In this document: positions 16,096 to 25,184 of the stretch, one piece after another
Numbering within the stretch: position 1 is the first letter of the stretch
Layout of the letters: every line of letters starts with the position of its first letter
Assembly (NCBI GenBank): GCA_027482245.1
Contig: JAIXWG010000031.1
Coordinates: forward strand, 62,001-126,000
Direction of reading: 5' to 3'
From: Acetobacteraceae bacterium
GTDB lineage: Bacteria > Pseudomonadota > Alphaproteobacteria > Acetobacterales > Acetobacteraceae
DNA: 64,000 bases
Made by a program: the position numbers and the translations under genes
The notes under the pieces: model-generated
Seen by the model: the letters and a program-made list of their open reading frames with translations, nothing else
What the model was told of the DNA's origin: nothing
Database searches by the model: none

Positions 16096-17496
16096 TCAAG
16101 GCGTTGCTCCATTGATCTGGAGTTCAATGGTTTCGCCGGCCTGGAATTTCTTGAGAATCTCCAGAGCTTCAGCAGAATATTTGTGGTATTCCGTTTTGTT
16201 GACTTTCTCTTTTCTATGATACCTGTTGTCTGAAGCTTTGATGTTAACTCCATAGGTGGCCGTTAATTTTTCGATCAGCGCGTTCGCCGTGTGCCAGCTG
16301 GTGCCACCAAGCTGAATGCCTAGTTCGGTGGCGCTCAGGGGATGAGTCACGCTTGCTGCACTGTAGTCATCGATAACTGCTACCCCGAAGAGCTTTGCAA
16401 ACGAATTGCCGTTTGCGACCGAAGACTTAAGTATTTGAAAGTCAATATGCGCTGGCATGCGGGGGATATCATGCCGGATCAAATGGTAAGAGCGCGCAGC
16501 GAGGGCCCGTAGCAGTCGCGGGCTTACATTGGTTAATGCTGGATTTGCACCGAACGCGTCGAATACCCACGTGAAATCATCACTCTCTATTAGCTTGACG
16601 CGGATTGAGCGATCTTCTTCTGTTGGAAGAATTTTGTCTTTGGGTGGGTAGCTTTCCGGGGTGATGCTTTGATTCCACTGTAAAATGTAAACATTCGGGA
16701 CAATGCCTCCTTTCTCAGGGAGAGCTTCATCAATATCGGAGAGTATGGATTTGATATTCGGGTCGGATGCGCTGTATCCGACAAAGAGTAGTGGGTGCTC
16801 ATTGAAAAAGGTCAGAAGTTTTGCACTTAAAAATTTCTTTTTCCGCAGAAAATTTGTGTAATCAGATTCCGTGACAACAATGCTGGCAAAATCGCTCACG
16901 CATCCGTGGATCTTAAAAATCTCGCTGACCGCAAGCGCCTGCGACTTTAATGCTTGTTGTCCAATGATCGGTTCAAAATCAGGGAATATGCGTTCGAGCA
17001 TTTGGTCATAATTTGTTGTGATAATGGAGTGCGGCTTAATTTTCTTCAGGGCGGCTACTTCGTCTGAATGCTTATCATCCTTTGGTAGGGGTGATCCGTG
17101 TGCAGCAACATTCTCGATGATGCTGGCAATTTTATATTTCAAATAAACTTGCGAGCTAGCGTCTTCGGCGAAGAGATCCTTTGGAAATTCGTTGTTTCCA
17201 GACCCCCAGGCCCATTCTTGATAAATTCGTGCAAATTCCTCGCCTATCCTCGGCGACGTCTTGAATGCTTGGCGATAGTAGCCCAAACCCTTCTCAATAG
17301 ATGGGCATAAGGCCGCAAGTTGCGCCAGTAGTTCGTCCCAGCTGGGCGCGCCAAGGTAGCGTTTTGATAAACCCGATCCGACAAATAGGATTGGTTGGCA
17401 GCCGTATTGCTGTATTATCTCGGCAATGTCTTCGCACACTTCCTCTTTGTATCGATCGTATCGCGTCGATTTGCTTTGTTTTTCTGCTTCATCCAT
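16096..17496 (-). CDS. SIR2-domain (SIR2_2-like) putative antiphage NADase
   Basis: The 466-residue protein has an N-terminal SIR2 fold: FVGSGLSKR at 38-46 binds NAD, TTNYD at 160-164 holds the catalytic Asn and Asp, KIHGC at 195-199 holds the catalytic His, and LLFVGYSASDPNI at 236-248 closes the pocket. All catalytic residues are present. Bacterial SIR2_2 proteins in defence systems destroy NAD+ on phage infection, causing abortive infection. Residues 300-466 match nothing I recognise. A stretch near 385-412 reads like a helix-turn-helix, and the tail is Lys-rich. GC content is roughly 45 percent by eye, far below the host, which indicates recent transfer. No SLOG, HerA, Argonaute or TIR partner is adjacent. 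Confidence 0.85.
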   Translation of the reverse strand: MDEAEKQSKSTRYDRYKEEVCEDIAEIIQQYGCQPILFVGSGLSKRYLGAPSWDELLAQLAALCPSIEKGLGYYRQAFKTSPRIGEEFARIYQEWAWGSGNNEFPKDLFAEDASSQVYLKYKIASIIENVAAHGSPLPKDDKHSDEVAALKKIKPHSIITTNYDQMLERIFPDFEPIIGQQALKSQALAVSEIFKIHGCVSDFASIVVTESDYTNFLRKKKFLSAKLLTFFNEHPLLFVGYSASDPNIKSILSDIDEALPEKGGIVPNVYILQWNQSITPESYPPKDKILPTEEDRSIRVKLIESDDFTWVFDAFGANPALTNVSPRLLRALAARSYHLIRHDIPRMPAHIDFQILKSSVANGNSFAKLFGVAVIDDYSAASVTHPLSATELGIQLGGTSWHTANALIEKLTATYGVNIKASDNRYHRKEKVNKTEYHKYSAEALEILKKFQAGETIELQINGATP

Positions 17497-17698
17497 TCTG
17501 CCATCCCTTTTTCGAATGCCGTAGCGGCGTGATGGTCTTTTGATTCAACCATTTAATTATTCGTGTGGCAAGAAACTTAACGTATGTTTCGTGCTCGGAT
17601 CAACCACGATTTTAGTCAAAGCCATCAATAAGAAAAAATTCCTTTACAATGGTCGGTAAGCTACGCGATAGTAGTGCTACGCTGGACACGAGAATCCC
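17497..17698. promoter_or_regulatory. AT-rich divergent leader between the SIR2 gene and the DUF4096 gene
   Basis: The 202-bp stretch is AT-rich on the SIR2 side and changes to host composition near 17690. On the minus strand TTGCCA and TTGAAT lie 17 bases apart upstream of the SIR2 start, a plausible promoter. No gene, direct repeat or attachment site is apparent. Confidence 0.4.
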
Positions 17699-18286
17699 AT
17701 GCTCCCCCTCCACCCCACCCCCTCCCACCCCTGGTCCCCCCTGACCGACGCGGAGTGGCACGCGCTCGAACCCTACCTCCGCCCCACCAACAAGCGCACC
17801 GGCCGCCCGCCAAGGGACCGCCGCGCCACCTGGGACGCCATCTTCTGGGTTGCCGTCAACAACGCCTCCTGGCAGGCGATCCCGCCGGAACGCCGCACCG
17901 CCCCCGGCGGCGCCTTCAGCGCGCTATCCATCACGGTCAGGACGGGCGTCCTATCCCGTCTCCTCCTTGCCGTTTCCCGCCATCCCTTCGCGGACCCGGC
18001 CCTCTCGTCGCTGGAATATCGCATCGCCACCACCTTCCGGCGCGCGTCCCGCATCCTCCCGCCGGAGGATCTGCTCCTCGCCCGCACCCTCGGCATGGCC
18101 ACCGCGCTGCCCGTGCCGGCCGCTGATCTGCCGACGCCCGAAAACCCCAGCCGCATCCCGGCGGAGGCGCTGCGCGGCCTGCCGCTGCCCCGCCAGCGCG
18201 CCAACCCGGCGCCCGGGCCTGCGAAAATCGGTGCTAAAGGTGCTAAAACGGCTAAAGGCGCTTTGGAAAACCGCCCAAGCCCTTGA
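17699..18286 (+). CDS. DUF4096 (IS5-type transposase N-terminus) derived protein
   Basis: The 195-residue protein begins with the DUF4096 pattern of IS5-family transposases: LTDAEWHALEPYL, then KRTGRPPRDRR and DAIFWVAVNNASWQAIP. After about residue 75 it does not continue with the DDE catalytic core. It ends instead in a Pro/Ala-rich region with a Lys-rich tail. It therefore looks like a domesticated or truncated DNA-binding part of a transposase. No terminal inverted repeats are seen. The length is too long for a simple truncation, so reuse as a regulator is possible. Confidence 0.6.
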   Translation: MLPLHPTPSHPWSPLTDAEWHALEPYLRPTNKRTGRPPRDRRATWDAIFWVAVNNASWQAIPPERRTAPGGAFSALSITVRTGVLSRLLLAVSRHPFADPALSSLEYRIATTFRRASRILPPEDLLLARTLGMATALPVPAADLPTPENPSRIPAEALRGLPLPRQRANPAPGPAKIGAKGAKTAKGALENRPSP

Positions 18287-18316
18287 AACGAAAAGGGCCC
18301 GCGAACGGGCCCTCAA
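18287..18316 (-). terminator. Rho-independent terminator of rnd, possibly bidirectional
   Basis: A perfect 7-bp GGGCCCG stem (18295-18301 with 18306-18312) closes a TTCG tetraloop on the minus strand and is followed by TTTT. It lies just after the rnd stop (18370) and just after the convergent DUF4096 gene (18286), so it can end both transcripts; the U-tract favours rnd. Confidence 0.9.
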
Positions 18317-18369
18317 ATCTCAATCGTCTCAACGGCTACTGCACCTAAAAAGCCACAGCCCGCGCCAGG

Positions 18370-19551
18370 CTAACCCGCTGAAATCAGGCGGATCTTCTTC
18401 CCGTCCACGCCGAGCGCCACCTTGCCCGCCTTCAGCGACAGTGCCGCTTCCCCGAACACGTCCCGCCGCCAGCCCTGCAGGGCCGGCACGTCGGTCTCCC
18501 CGGCCGCCAGGCGTTCCAGCTCCTCGGAATTGGCCAGCAGGCGGGGTGCCACGTGGTGCTCCTCGCTCTTCGCGGCCAGCAGCACCTTCAGCAGTTGGAC
18601 AAGGGCGGGGGAGGGGGCTGCCCCGCTCCGCTCCCGCGGCGCCTCGGGCAGCGCGCTGTCTGGCAGCCCCTTGGCCGCCGTGATCGCCGCCAGCAGGCTC
18701 GCGCCGGACTTGCCTTTCGCAAACCCTTCGGAGATGCCGCGCGCCCGCGCCAAATCGTTCACCGTCTCCGGCGCCGTGGCCGCGATCTCCAGCAGCGTCT
18801 CGTCCTTCACCAGGCGCTGGCGGGGGATGTTGACGCGCTGCGCCTCCTTCTCCCGCCACGCCGCGGCGGCGCGCAGGATGCCGAGGAAGCGGCGGTTATG
18901 CGTGCGCGGCCGCAGCCTTTCCCACGCCGTCTCGGGGTCCTGGCGATAGGTCGCGGGGTTCGCGAGTTCCCCCATCTCCTCCGCCACCCAGCCATCGCGG
19001 CCTTCCCGGGCCAGCTTGGCGGTCAGCCCGGTATAGATGCGCCGCAGGTGGGTGACGTCCGCCGCCGCGTAGTTGATCTGGGCCGGGGAGAGCGGGCGCG
19101 CCGCCCAGTCGCTGAAGCGGTGGGCCTTGTCGATCTGCGCGTTGGCGAGCGCGCGGGCCAGCTGGTCGTAGCTCACCTGGTCGCCGAAGCCGGCGACGGT
19201 CGCGGCCACCTGCGTGTCATAGAGCGGCGTCGGCACCGCGCCGAACTTCAGCAGGAAGATCTCCACATCCTGCCGCGCGGCGTGGAACACCTTCACCACG
19301 GCGGGGTCGGCCAGAAGCTCCCCCAGCGGCGCCAGGTCGAGCCCCGGCGCCAGCGCATCCACCACCGCGACCTCGTTGTCGCCCGCGAGCTGGACGACGC
19401 AGAGCTCGGGCCAGTAGGTCCGCTCCCGCATGAATTCGGTGTCCACCGTCACGAAGGACTCGGCACGGAGCCGGGTGCACAGCGCGGTGAGGGTCTCGGT
19501 ATCCGTGATCAGGTCCGGCGCCGCGTCGGCGCCCGGGGTGCGGCGGCTCAT
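18370..19551 (-). CDS. rnd: Ribonuclease D
   Basis: The 393-residue 3'-5' exoribonuclease trims tRNA and other stable RNA ends. The DEDDy active site is visible: [13 protein letters not shown] near residue 35, [11 protein letters not shown] near 90 and [14 protein letters not shown] near 160. Two HRDC-like helical domains follow, the first marked by [15 protein letters not shown]. Length is normal. It is transcribed alone, divergent from aspS, with a strong terminator downstream. Confidence 0.95.
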   Translation of the reverse strand: MSRRTPGADAAPDLITDTETLTALCTRLRAESFVTVDTEFMRERTYWPELCVVQLAGDNEVAVVDALAPGLDLAPLGELLADPAVVKVFHAARQDVEIFLLKFGAVPTPLYDTQVAATVAGFGDQVSYDQLARALANAQIDKAHRFSDWAARPLSPAQINYAAADVTHLRRIYTGLTAKLAREGRDGWVAEEMGELANPATYRQDPETAWERLRPRTHNRRFLGILRAAAAWREKEAQRVNIPRQRLVKDETLLEIAATAPETVNDLARARGISEGFAKGKSGASLLAAITAAKGLPDSALPEAPRERSGAAPSPALVQLLKVLLAAKSEEHHVAPRLLANSEELERLAAGETDVPALQGWRRDVFGEAALSLKAGKVALGVDGKKIRLISAG

Positions 19552-19608
19552 GCAACCCGTGTAGACCCGCGGCGGGGCGGGGGGAAGCCGTGCCCGCGCC
19601 CCCGGGCC

Positions 19609-19614
19609 TTGACA
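19609..19614 (+). promoter_or_regulatory. Possible -35 element of aspS
   Basis: A consensus TTGACA lies 61 bases before the aspS start in the rnd-aspS divergent gap. No good -10 hexamer follows at 16-18 bases, so this is only suggestive. Confidence 0.25.
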
Positions 19615-19674
19615 GGAGGGGGCGAGTGCGGCGCTTTCGCCCCGGATTCCTCATTTGCTCGCAGGCCCATACCC

Positions 19675-21492
19675 ATGCACGCGTACCGCACCCATACCTG
19701 CGGCGCCCTCCGCGCCACCGATGCCGGCAAGACCGTCCGCCTCTCCGGCTGGGTGCACCGGAAGCGCGACCACGGCAGCCTGCTCTTCGTGGACCTGCGC
19801 GACCATTACGGCCTGACCCAATGCGTGGTGGCGCAGGGCGCGCCGGGCTTCGCGACGCTGGACGGGGCGCGGCCGGAAAGCGTGGTGACCGTGACGGGGG
19901 AGGTGGTGCCGCGCGAGGGCAGCACCATCAACCCGAAGCTGCCCACCGGTGAGATCGAGCTGCGGGTGAGGGAGGTGACGGTCCAGTCCGCGGCCGAAAT
20001 CCTGCCCATCCAGGTCGCCGGAGAGCAGGAATTCCCCGAGGACCTCCGCCTCCGCTACCGCTTCATCGACCTGCGGCGGGAACGCCAGCACCGCAACCTG
20101 ATGCTCCGCGCCAGCGTCATCGCCAGCATCCGCCGGCGCATGATTGATCAAGGGTTTACTGAGTTTCAGACCCCCATCCTGACGGCGAGCAGCCCGGAAG
20201 GCGCGCGGGACTTCCTCGTCCCCGCCCGCAACCACCCCGGCAAGTTCTACGCCCTCCCCCAGGCCCCCCAGCAGTTCAAGCAGCTGGCGATGGTGGCCGG
20301 CTTCGACCGTTATTTTCAGATTGCCCCCTGCTTCCGGGACGAGGCCAGCCGCGCTGACCGCTCGCCGGGCGAGTTCTACCAGCTCGATTTCGAGATGAGC
20401 TTCGTGACGCAGGAAGACGTCTTTGCGGCGATCGAGCCCGTGCTGGCCGGCGTCTTCGAGGAATTCTCCGACTATTCCGGCACCAAGCGCGCCGTCACCC
20501 CCGCGCCCTTCCCCCGCATCCCCTATGACCAGGCGATGCTGGAATTCGGCTCCGACAAGCCGGATCTGCGGAATCCGCTCCGCATCGCCGATGTCACGGA
20601 GCACTTCGCCGGCGGCTCCTTCGGCCTCTTCGCGACGATCGCGGCCTCCGGCGGCGTTGTCCGCGCCATCCCGGCGCCGGGGGCGGCGACCCAGCCGCGC
20701 CGCTTCTTCGACCAGCTGAATGAATGGGCCCGCAGCGAGGGTGCCGGCGGCCTTGGCTACATGACCTTCGAGGGTGGGGCCGGCGCCGGCCCCATCGCCA
20801 AGAACCTGGAACCCGCCCGCGCCGCGGCGCTGCGCGATGCGCTCGGCCTAAAGGATGGCGACGCCGTCTTCTTCGCCGCCGGGAAGGTGGAGGACGCCGC
20901 CAAGCTCGCCGGCAAGGCCCGCACCCGCATCGGCACCGACCTCGGCCTGGTGGAGAAGGATGTCTACCGCTTCTGCTGGGTGACCTCCTTCCCGATGTAC
21001 GAGCTGAACGAGGAAACCGGCCAGATCGACTTCAGCCACAACCCCTTCTCCATGCCGCAGGGGGAGCTGGAGGCGCTGAACACGATGAACCCGCTCGACA
21101 TCAAGGCCTACCAGTACGACATCGTCTGCAACGGCATCGAGCTGAGCTCGGGCGCCATCCGCAACCACCGCCCCGACATCATGCTCCGCGCCTTCGAGAT
21201 CGCGGGCTATGGCGCCGATGTGGTCGAACAGCGCTTCGGTGGCATGCTGAACGCCTTCCGCTATGGCGCGCCGCCCCACGGCGGCTCCGCCCCCGGCATC
21301 GACCGCATCGTCATGCTGCTGGCCGATGAGCCGAATATCCGCGAAGTCATCCTGTTTCCGATGAACCAGCAGGCGGAGGACCTGATGATGGGCGCCCCCG
21401 CGGCGGTGGAGCCCGCGCGCCTGAAGGAGCTGTCGATCAAACTCGACATCCCCCCCGCCAAGACGGGTGCGGCCGGGCCCAAGGCGTCCTAG
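19675..21492 (+). CDS. aspS: Aspartyl-tRNA synthetase
   Basis: The 605-residue class II synthetase charges tRNA-Asp (and probably tRNA-Asn in organisms with GatCAB). The N-terminal OB-fold carries [24 protein letters not shown]. Motif 2, [25 protein letters not shown], and motif 3, [19 protein letters not shown], are intact. A GAD insertion domain lies between, as in bacterial-type AspRS. The ATG at 19675 gives the normal length. It is followed closely by eipB. Confidence 0.98.
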   Translation: MHAYRTHTCGALRATDAGKTVRLSGWVHRKRDHGSLLFVDLRDHYGLTQCVVAQGAPGFATLDGARPESVVTVTGEVVPREGSTINPKLPTGEIELRVREVTVQSAAEILPIQVAGEQEFPEDLRLRYRFIDLRRERQHRNLMLRASVIASIRRRMIDQGFTEFQTPILTASSPEGARDFLVPARNHPGKFYALPQAPQQFKQLAMVAGFDRYFQIAPCFRDEASRADRSPGEFYQLDFEMSFVTQEDVFAAIEPVLAGVFEEFSDYSGTKRAVTPAPFPRIPYDQAMLEFGSDKPDLRNPLRIADVTEHFAGGSFGLFATIAASGGVVRAIPAPGAATQPRRFFDQLNEWARSEGAGGLGYMTFEGGAGAGPIAKNLEPARAAALRDALGLKDGDAVFFAAGKVEDAAKLAGKARTRIGTDLGLVEKDVYRFCWVTSFPMYELNEETGQIDFSHNPFSMPQGELEALNTMNPLDIKAYQYDIVCNGIELSSGAIRNHRPDIMLRAFEIAGYGADVVEQRFGGMLNAFRYGAPPHGGSAPGIDRIVMLLADEPNIREVILFPMNQQAEDLMMGAPAAVEPARLKELSIKLDIPPAKTGAAGPKAS

Positions 21493-21523
21493 ATACCGGG
21501 GGCCAGCGCCTCCAGGAGCATCC

Positions 21524-22381
21524 ATGGCCCAGTCCCGCCGCCTTTCGCTCGCCGCCGCCTTCTGCCTGATAGCGGCCCCTGCCTTCGCCCAGGGGGCCAT
21601 CACCACGGGCCCCCGCGCCGGCGTCAGCGAAGAGGCGCTCTCGGCCGGCATCGCCCGCATGGCGGCCCACCGGGCCGCCTATCGGCTGGACCTGGGCGAG
21701 GCCCGCAATTCCGGCATCGCTTCCGTCCGCGGCGCCATGGTCTTCGACGTGGCCGATGCGTGTGAGGGCTGGGCCACGCGCCAGCGCATGACCATGACGG
21801 TCACCGACCGCGATGGGCAGGAGATCGAGACCGTCTCCGACTACGCGACCTATGAGGCGAAGGATAATTCCCGCCTCCGCTTCTCGCTCACCCAGACGAC
21901 GCAGGGCGCCGTCAGCCAGCGCGTCTCGGGCGAGGCGGAACTCAACCCCGACGGCTCCGGCACCATCCGCTACGCCGAGCCCGCGGGGAAGGAGGAGGCG
22001 CTGCCCGCCGGCACGCTGCTGCCGATGCGCCACACTGTGCTGGCGGTGGAGACGGCCCGTGTCGGACGCCGCCTGCTGGCCGCACCGCTCTTCGACGGCA
22101 CCTCCGACGAAGGCCCGCAGGACACGACGACCATCGTCTCCGCCTGGTCCCAGGCCAGTGGCACACCCCGCTTCCCGCTGCTGGCGAACCAGGCCTCCGG
22201 CCGCATGCGCATCGCCTTCTTCGAGCGTGGCGCCGGCGCCAACGGCGCCTCTCAGCCGGAATACGAGGTCGGGCTCCGCTACTTCGAGAATGGCGTGGCG
22301 GACGAGATCGTCATGGACTTCGGCGAGTTCTCCGTCTCCGGCCAGATCCTGGAACTGAGCCCGCTGCCCGCGGGCTGCTGA
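21524..22381 (+). CDS. eipB: EipB-type periplasmic cell-envelope integrity protein (DUF1849)
   Basis: The 285-residue protein has a clear signal peptide (hydrophobic residues 7-22, cleavage after AFAQ). The mature part begins with AARMAAHRAAYRLDL-like sequence and has the DACEGWATRQR motif of DUF1849. One Cys sits in that motif and one at the very C-terminus (PAGC), matching the disulphide described for Brucella EipB. EipB is a periplasmic beta-spiral protein needed for envelope integrity in alphaproteobacteria. Its stop is back to back with the convergent acyltransferase stop, with no spacer. Confidence 0.88.
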   Translation: MAQSRRLSLAAAFCLIAAPAFAQGAITTGPRAGVSEEALSAGIARMAAHRAAYRLDLGEARNSGIASVRGAMVFDVADACEGWATRQRMTMTVTDRDGQEIETVSDYATYEAKDNSRLRFSLTQTTQGAVSQRVSGEAELNPDGSGTIRYAEPAGKEEALPAGTLLPMRHTVLAVETARVGRRLLAAPLFDGTSDEGPQDTTTIVSAWSQASGTPRFPLLANQASGRMRIAFFERGAGANGASQPEYEVGLRYFENGVADEIVMDFGEFSVSGQILELSPLPAGC

Positions 22382-23581
22382 TCACGCCACGCGGCTCGGC
22401 ATGCCGCCTTCCGGCGCCCAATCCGGCGCCGGGGCCTTGGCCGGTGACGTCACCCTCGGTGCCTGGCGGGACAGGCGCTTCTCCACCCGCCGCGCCAGGC
22501 GGCGGGACGGCACCTCCACCAGCCAGTACATCGGCAGCGCGGCGGTCAGCGCGACTGCCGTGCCGAAGGCCGCCATCAATTCGGGCCGCCAATCGTCATG
22601 CAGCGCGTGCATCGTCGCCACCAGCACGGGCACATGCACGAGGTAGAGGCTGAAGGAGATGGCGCCGAGTCCCACCAGCAGCGGCCTGCGCAGCAGGTTC
22701 CGCAGATGCCCCGGCTGGCGCGCCATCACGATCAGCAGCGCCGACGCCGCATAGACCGGCAGGTCGGAGGACATGCTGAACAGCGCCAGCGTCGCCAACC
22801 CCGCCGCCAGCATGCCCTGTGACGACAGGCGCGGGACATCCTGCCCGAAGGCCAGCGCCAGCACGGCCCCGGTGCCGAGGCCGCCGGCGAAGTAGAAGCT
22901 GGCCGCGACGGTGCTGTGCAGCTGCGGGCCCAGCAGCACGCGGTTTTCCGTGGCGCCGCCCATGATGCCGATCGCCATCATCGCCAGCACCGCCGCGATC
23001 AGCAGCGCCACGCGGCCCCGGAACAGCAGCACCAGGGGGAGCAGCAGCGACAGCCGCCATTCATGCACCAGCGACCACAGCACGACATTCAGCCGCATGT
23101 CGTCATTGTCGGCCATGAGCGCGATGTTGGAGACGACCTGGCCCGTCGTCGGCGGCTCCAGCCAGGTGAACAGGCTGCGCTCCCGCCATTCCGCCGGCAG
23201 CGCCGGTTCCGCGAAGGCGGCGTAGAGCACGACGGACAGCAGCACGGACACCGCGACCGGCAGGCCGAGCCGGATGGTGCGCTGTGCGGCGAAGGCGCCG
23301 AGCCCCGGCGACCCGTTCCGCAGCAGCGCGCGCACCAGCACATAGCCGGACAGCACGAAGAAGAAGAGGACCGCGGGCCGCCCCATCTCCACGATGCGCA
23401 GCGGCGTCAGCTGCGTCAGCGTGTAGCGCAGCCACCCCGCGCCGGGGACGGCAGGCGTCTCGTAACGCGGGATCAGTTGGATCGCGTGATGGATCAGGAC
23501 CGCGAACGCGGCCAGGCCGCGCAGCGCGTCCAGTTCGTCGAGCCGTTCGGCCGGTGGGCCGGGGCGTGATTCTCGTTGCAT
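22382..23581 (-). CDS. OafA/YrhL-type acyltransferase (Acyltransferase 3 family)
   Basis: The 399-residue integral membrane protein opens with ERLDELDALRGLAAFAVLIHHA, where RGLAA and the following His are the Acyltransferase 3 signature. It continues with FFFVLSGYVLVRALL and the R-T-I-R-L segment, then about ten hydrophobic helices. Such proteins O-acylate cell-surface polysaccharides or lipids using cytoplasmic acyl donors. The acceptor is unknown. The gene stands alone and its stop abuts eipB. Confidence 0.9.
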   Translation of the reverse strand: MQRESRPGPPAERLDELDALRGLAAFAVLIHHAIQLIPRYETPAVPGAGWLRYTLTQLTPLRIVEMGRPAVLFFFVLSGYVLVRALLRNGSPGLGAFAAQRTIRLGLPVAVSVLLSVVLYAAFAEPALPAEWRERSLFTWLEPPTTGQVVSNIALMADNDDMRLNVVLWSLVHEWRLSLLLPLVLLFRGRVALLIAAVLAMMAIGIMGGATENRVLLGPQLHSTVAASFYFAGGLGTGAVLALAFGQDVPRLSSQGMLAAGLATLALFSMSSDLPVYAASALLIVMARQPGHLRNLLRRPLLVGLGAISFSLYLVHVPVLVATMHALHDDWRPELMAAFGTAVALTAALPMYWLVEVPSRRLARRVEKRLSRQAPRVTSPAKAPAPDWAPEGGMPSRVA

Positions 23582-23722
23582 CGGCGTTTCCCCCAGGAAT
23601 GGTTGCAGCGGGGCAGGCCGATGGGGGCTAGGGCGGAAGCATGGCGGGCTGTCGTCCGGTGCGGCTGCCGGGAAAAGCCCCGGCGCCGCCCGGCGGTTCC
23701 CCGTGATGGGAAACTTCCTAGC

Positions 23723-24727
23723 TCAACAAGCGTCGAAGATGGCCTGGATCGCCTCCCGCTCCCGCGTCCGGGTCAGGGCCAGCATCAGCAGCACGCGGGC
23801 CTTCTGCGGCGTCAGGTTGTCCGCGTTGAGGAAGCCCTCCTGCTGGTAGCGCTTCGCGGGAAAGGTACGTCCCGACATGGCGCGGGAGGAGAGGACGACG
23901 CTGCATCCCGCCGCCATCGCCTCCGTCAGCGCGACTCGTTCGGCAGGGGTGGTGAAGCCCGGCGCGAAGGCCGCGGCCACGATCCCCTGCGCGCCGGCCG
24001 CCATGAAGGCCTTCACCGCCACGCCATCGCCGCCGGCGACGGAATAGATCACGTCGACGCGGGGCGGCGTCGCCATCCCCGCCACGGCGAAGCGCTTCTC
24101 CGGCGCCAGCACGCGCATCGGCCGCCGCCAGTAGGTGATGCGGTCCGCATCGGCATGGCCGAGCACGCCGACATCGGGGCTGCGGAAGGTCTGCATCCGG
24201 CCGGTGGAGGTCTTCGTCACCTCCCGCGCCGCCTGGATCTCATCGTTCAGGACGACGAGGGCACCCATGCCGCGGCTGTCCGGGTGGCCGGCCACGCGCA
24301 CCGCCTTCACCAGGTTCATGTGCCCGTCGGTGGACAGCCCCGTGAAGGGCCGCTGCGCGCCGGTGACCACGATGGGGATGTCGCTCGGCACCGTGAGGGA
24401 CAGGAAATAGGCCGTCTCCTCCAGCGTCGCCGTGCCGTGGGTAACGACGATGCCGTCGAGGTCGGGGTGCTCCGCCTGCAGCGCCGCGATGCGCGCCAGC
24501 AGCGCCTGCCAGTCCGACCAGCCAACGGCGGTGGAGGGGATGGCGCTGTGCAGCACCGGGATCACCTCCGCCACCTGCTTCAGCACGGGGAGGCCCGCGA
24601 CCAGCTGCTCCGCGTTCAGGATCGGCCGGCCGGAGGAGGCGTAGTCCTGCACATCCAGCGGATCGAGCCCCTGGGAGGCGATGGTCCCCCCCGTCCCGAT
24701 CACGGCAACCTTCGGCAGCCGGCTCAT
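23723..24727 (-). CDS. Asparaginase family protein
   Basis: The 334-residue product hydrolyses L-asparagine to aspartate and ammonia, if it is a true family member. It has the first catalytic block VIGTGGTIAS at residues 9-18 and the second block VVTHGTATLEETAY near 93-106, both with the catalytic threonines. No signal peptide is seen, which suggests a cytoplasmic type. The GATA-like Thr/Lys region ADNLTPQKARVLLMLAL near the end is typical. The start overlaps the thioesterase stop by four bases. Confidence 0.9.
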   Translation of the reverse strand: MSRLPKVAVIGTGGTIASQGLDPLDVQDYASSGRPILNAEQLVAGLPVLKQVAEVIPVLHSAIPSTAVGWSDWQALLARIAALQAEHPDLDGIVVTHGTATLEETAYFLSLTVPSDIPIVVTGAQRPFTGLSTDGHMNLVKAVRVAGHPDSRGMGALVVLNDEIQAAREVTKTSTGRMQTFRSPDVGVLGHADADRITYWRRPMRVLAPEKRFAVAGMATPPRVDVIYSVAGGDGVAVKAFMAAGAQGIVAAAFAPGFTTPAERVALTEAMAAGCSVVLSSRAMSGRTFPAKRYQQEGFLNADNLTPQKARVLLMLALTRTREREAIQAIFDAC

Positions 24728-25155
24728 GCAACATCTCCCTCGACGACGGCGGTGGTGAGGCGCGAGACGCAGGCGAGCCTGCCATCCGCGCGACGGATCT
24801 CGGTCTGCCAGACCTGGGTGCGGCGCCCCGTATGCAGGGGGCGGCAGATGGCGGTCACGGTCTGGCCCTTCGGCACGCCGGCGATGTGGTTCGCATTCAC
24901 CTCCAGCCCGACGGCGATCTGCCCCTCCGGCAGCGCCATGATGCTGGCGAGCGATCCGAGCGTTTCCGACAGCACCACGCTGGCGCCGCCATGCAGCAGG
25001 CCGAAGGGCTGGGCGGTGCGTTCATCGACCGGCATCTCGGCATGCAGCGCATCCTCCGTGATCCGGGTGATGCGGATGCCGAGATGGGCGGACATGCTGC
25101 CCACCGATCGTTCGTTGATCTGTTCCGGCGTCCAGTCACGCTTCCAGAGGGTCAT
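24724..25155 (-). CDS. PaaI-type hotdog thioesterase
   Basis: The 143-residue protein is a single hotdog domain with the characteristic PFGLLHGGASVVLSETLGS helix, containing the HGG active-site turn, and the VGLEVNANHI strand. Such enzymes hydrolyse aryl- or acyl-CoA thioesters in the cytoplasm. The frame stays open far upstream, but only the part from the ATG at 25155 is protein-like. It overlaps the asparaginase gene (ATGA) and follows the MATE gene by 29 bases, so the three form an operon. Confidence 0.9.
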   Translation of the reverse strand: MTLWKRDWTPEQINERSVGSMSAHLGIRITRITEDALHAEMPVDERTAQPFGLLHGGASVVLSETLGSLASIMALPEGQIAVGLEVNANHIAGVPKGQTVTAICRPLHTGRRTQVWQTEIRRADGRLACVSRLTTAVVEGDVA

Positions 25156-25184
25156 GCCGCCACCCGCGCTATGAAGGCGCGCAG

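Noticed and set aside
16096..17496. Calling the SIR2 gene ThsA of a Thoeris system
   Set aside because: No SLOG-type C-terminus is seen and no TIR partner (ThsB) lies next to it.
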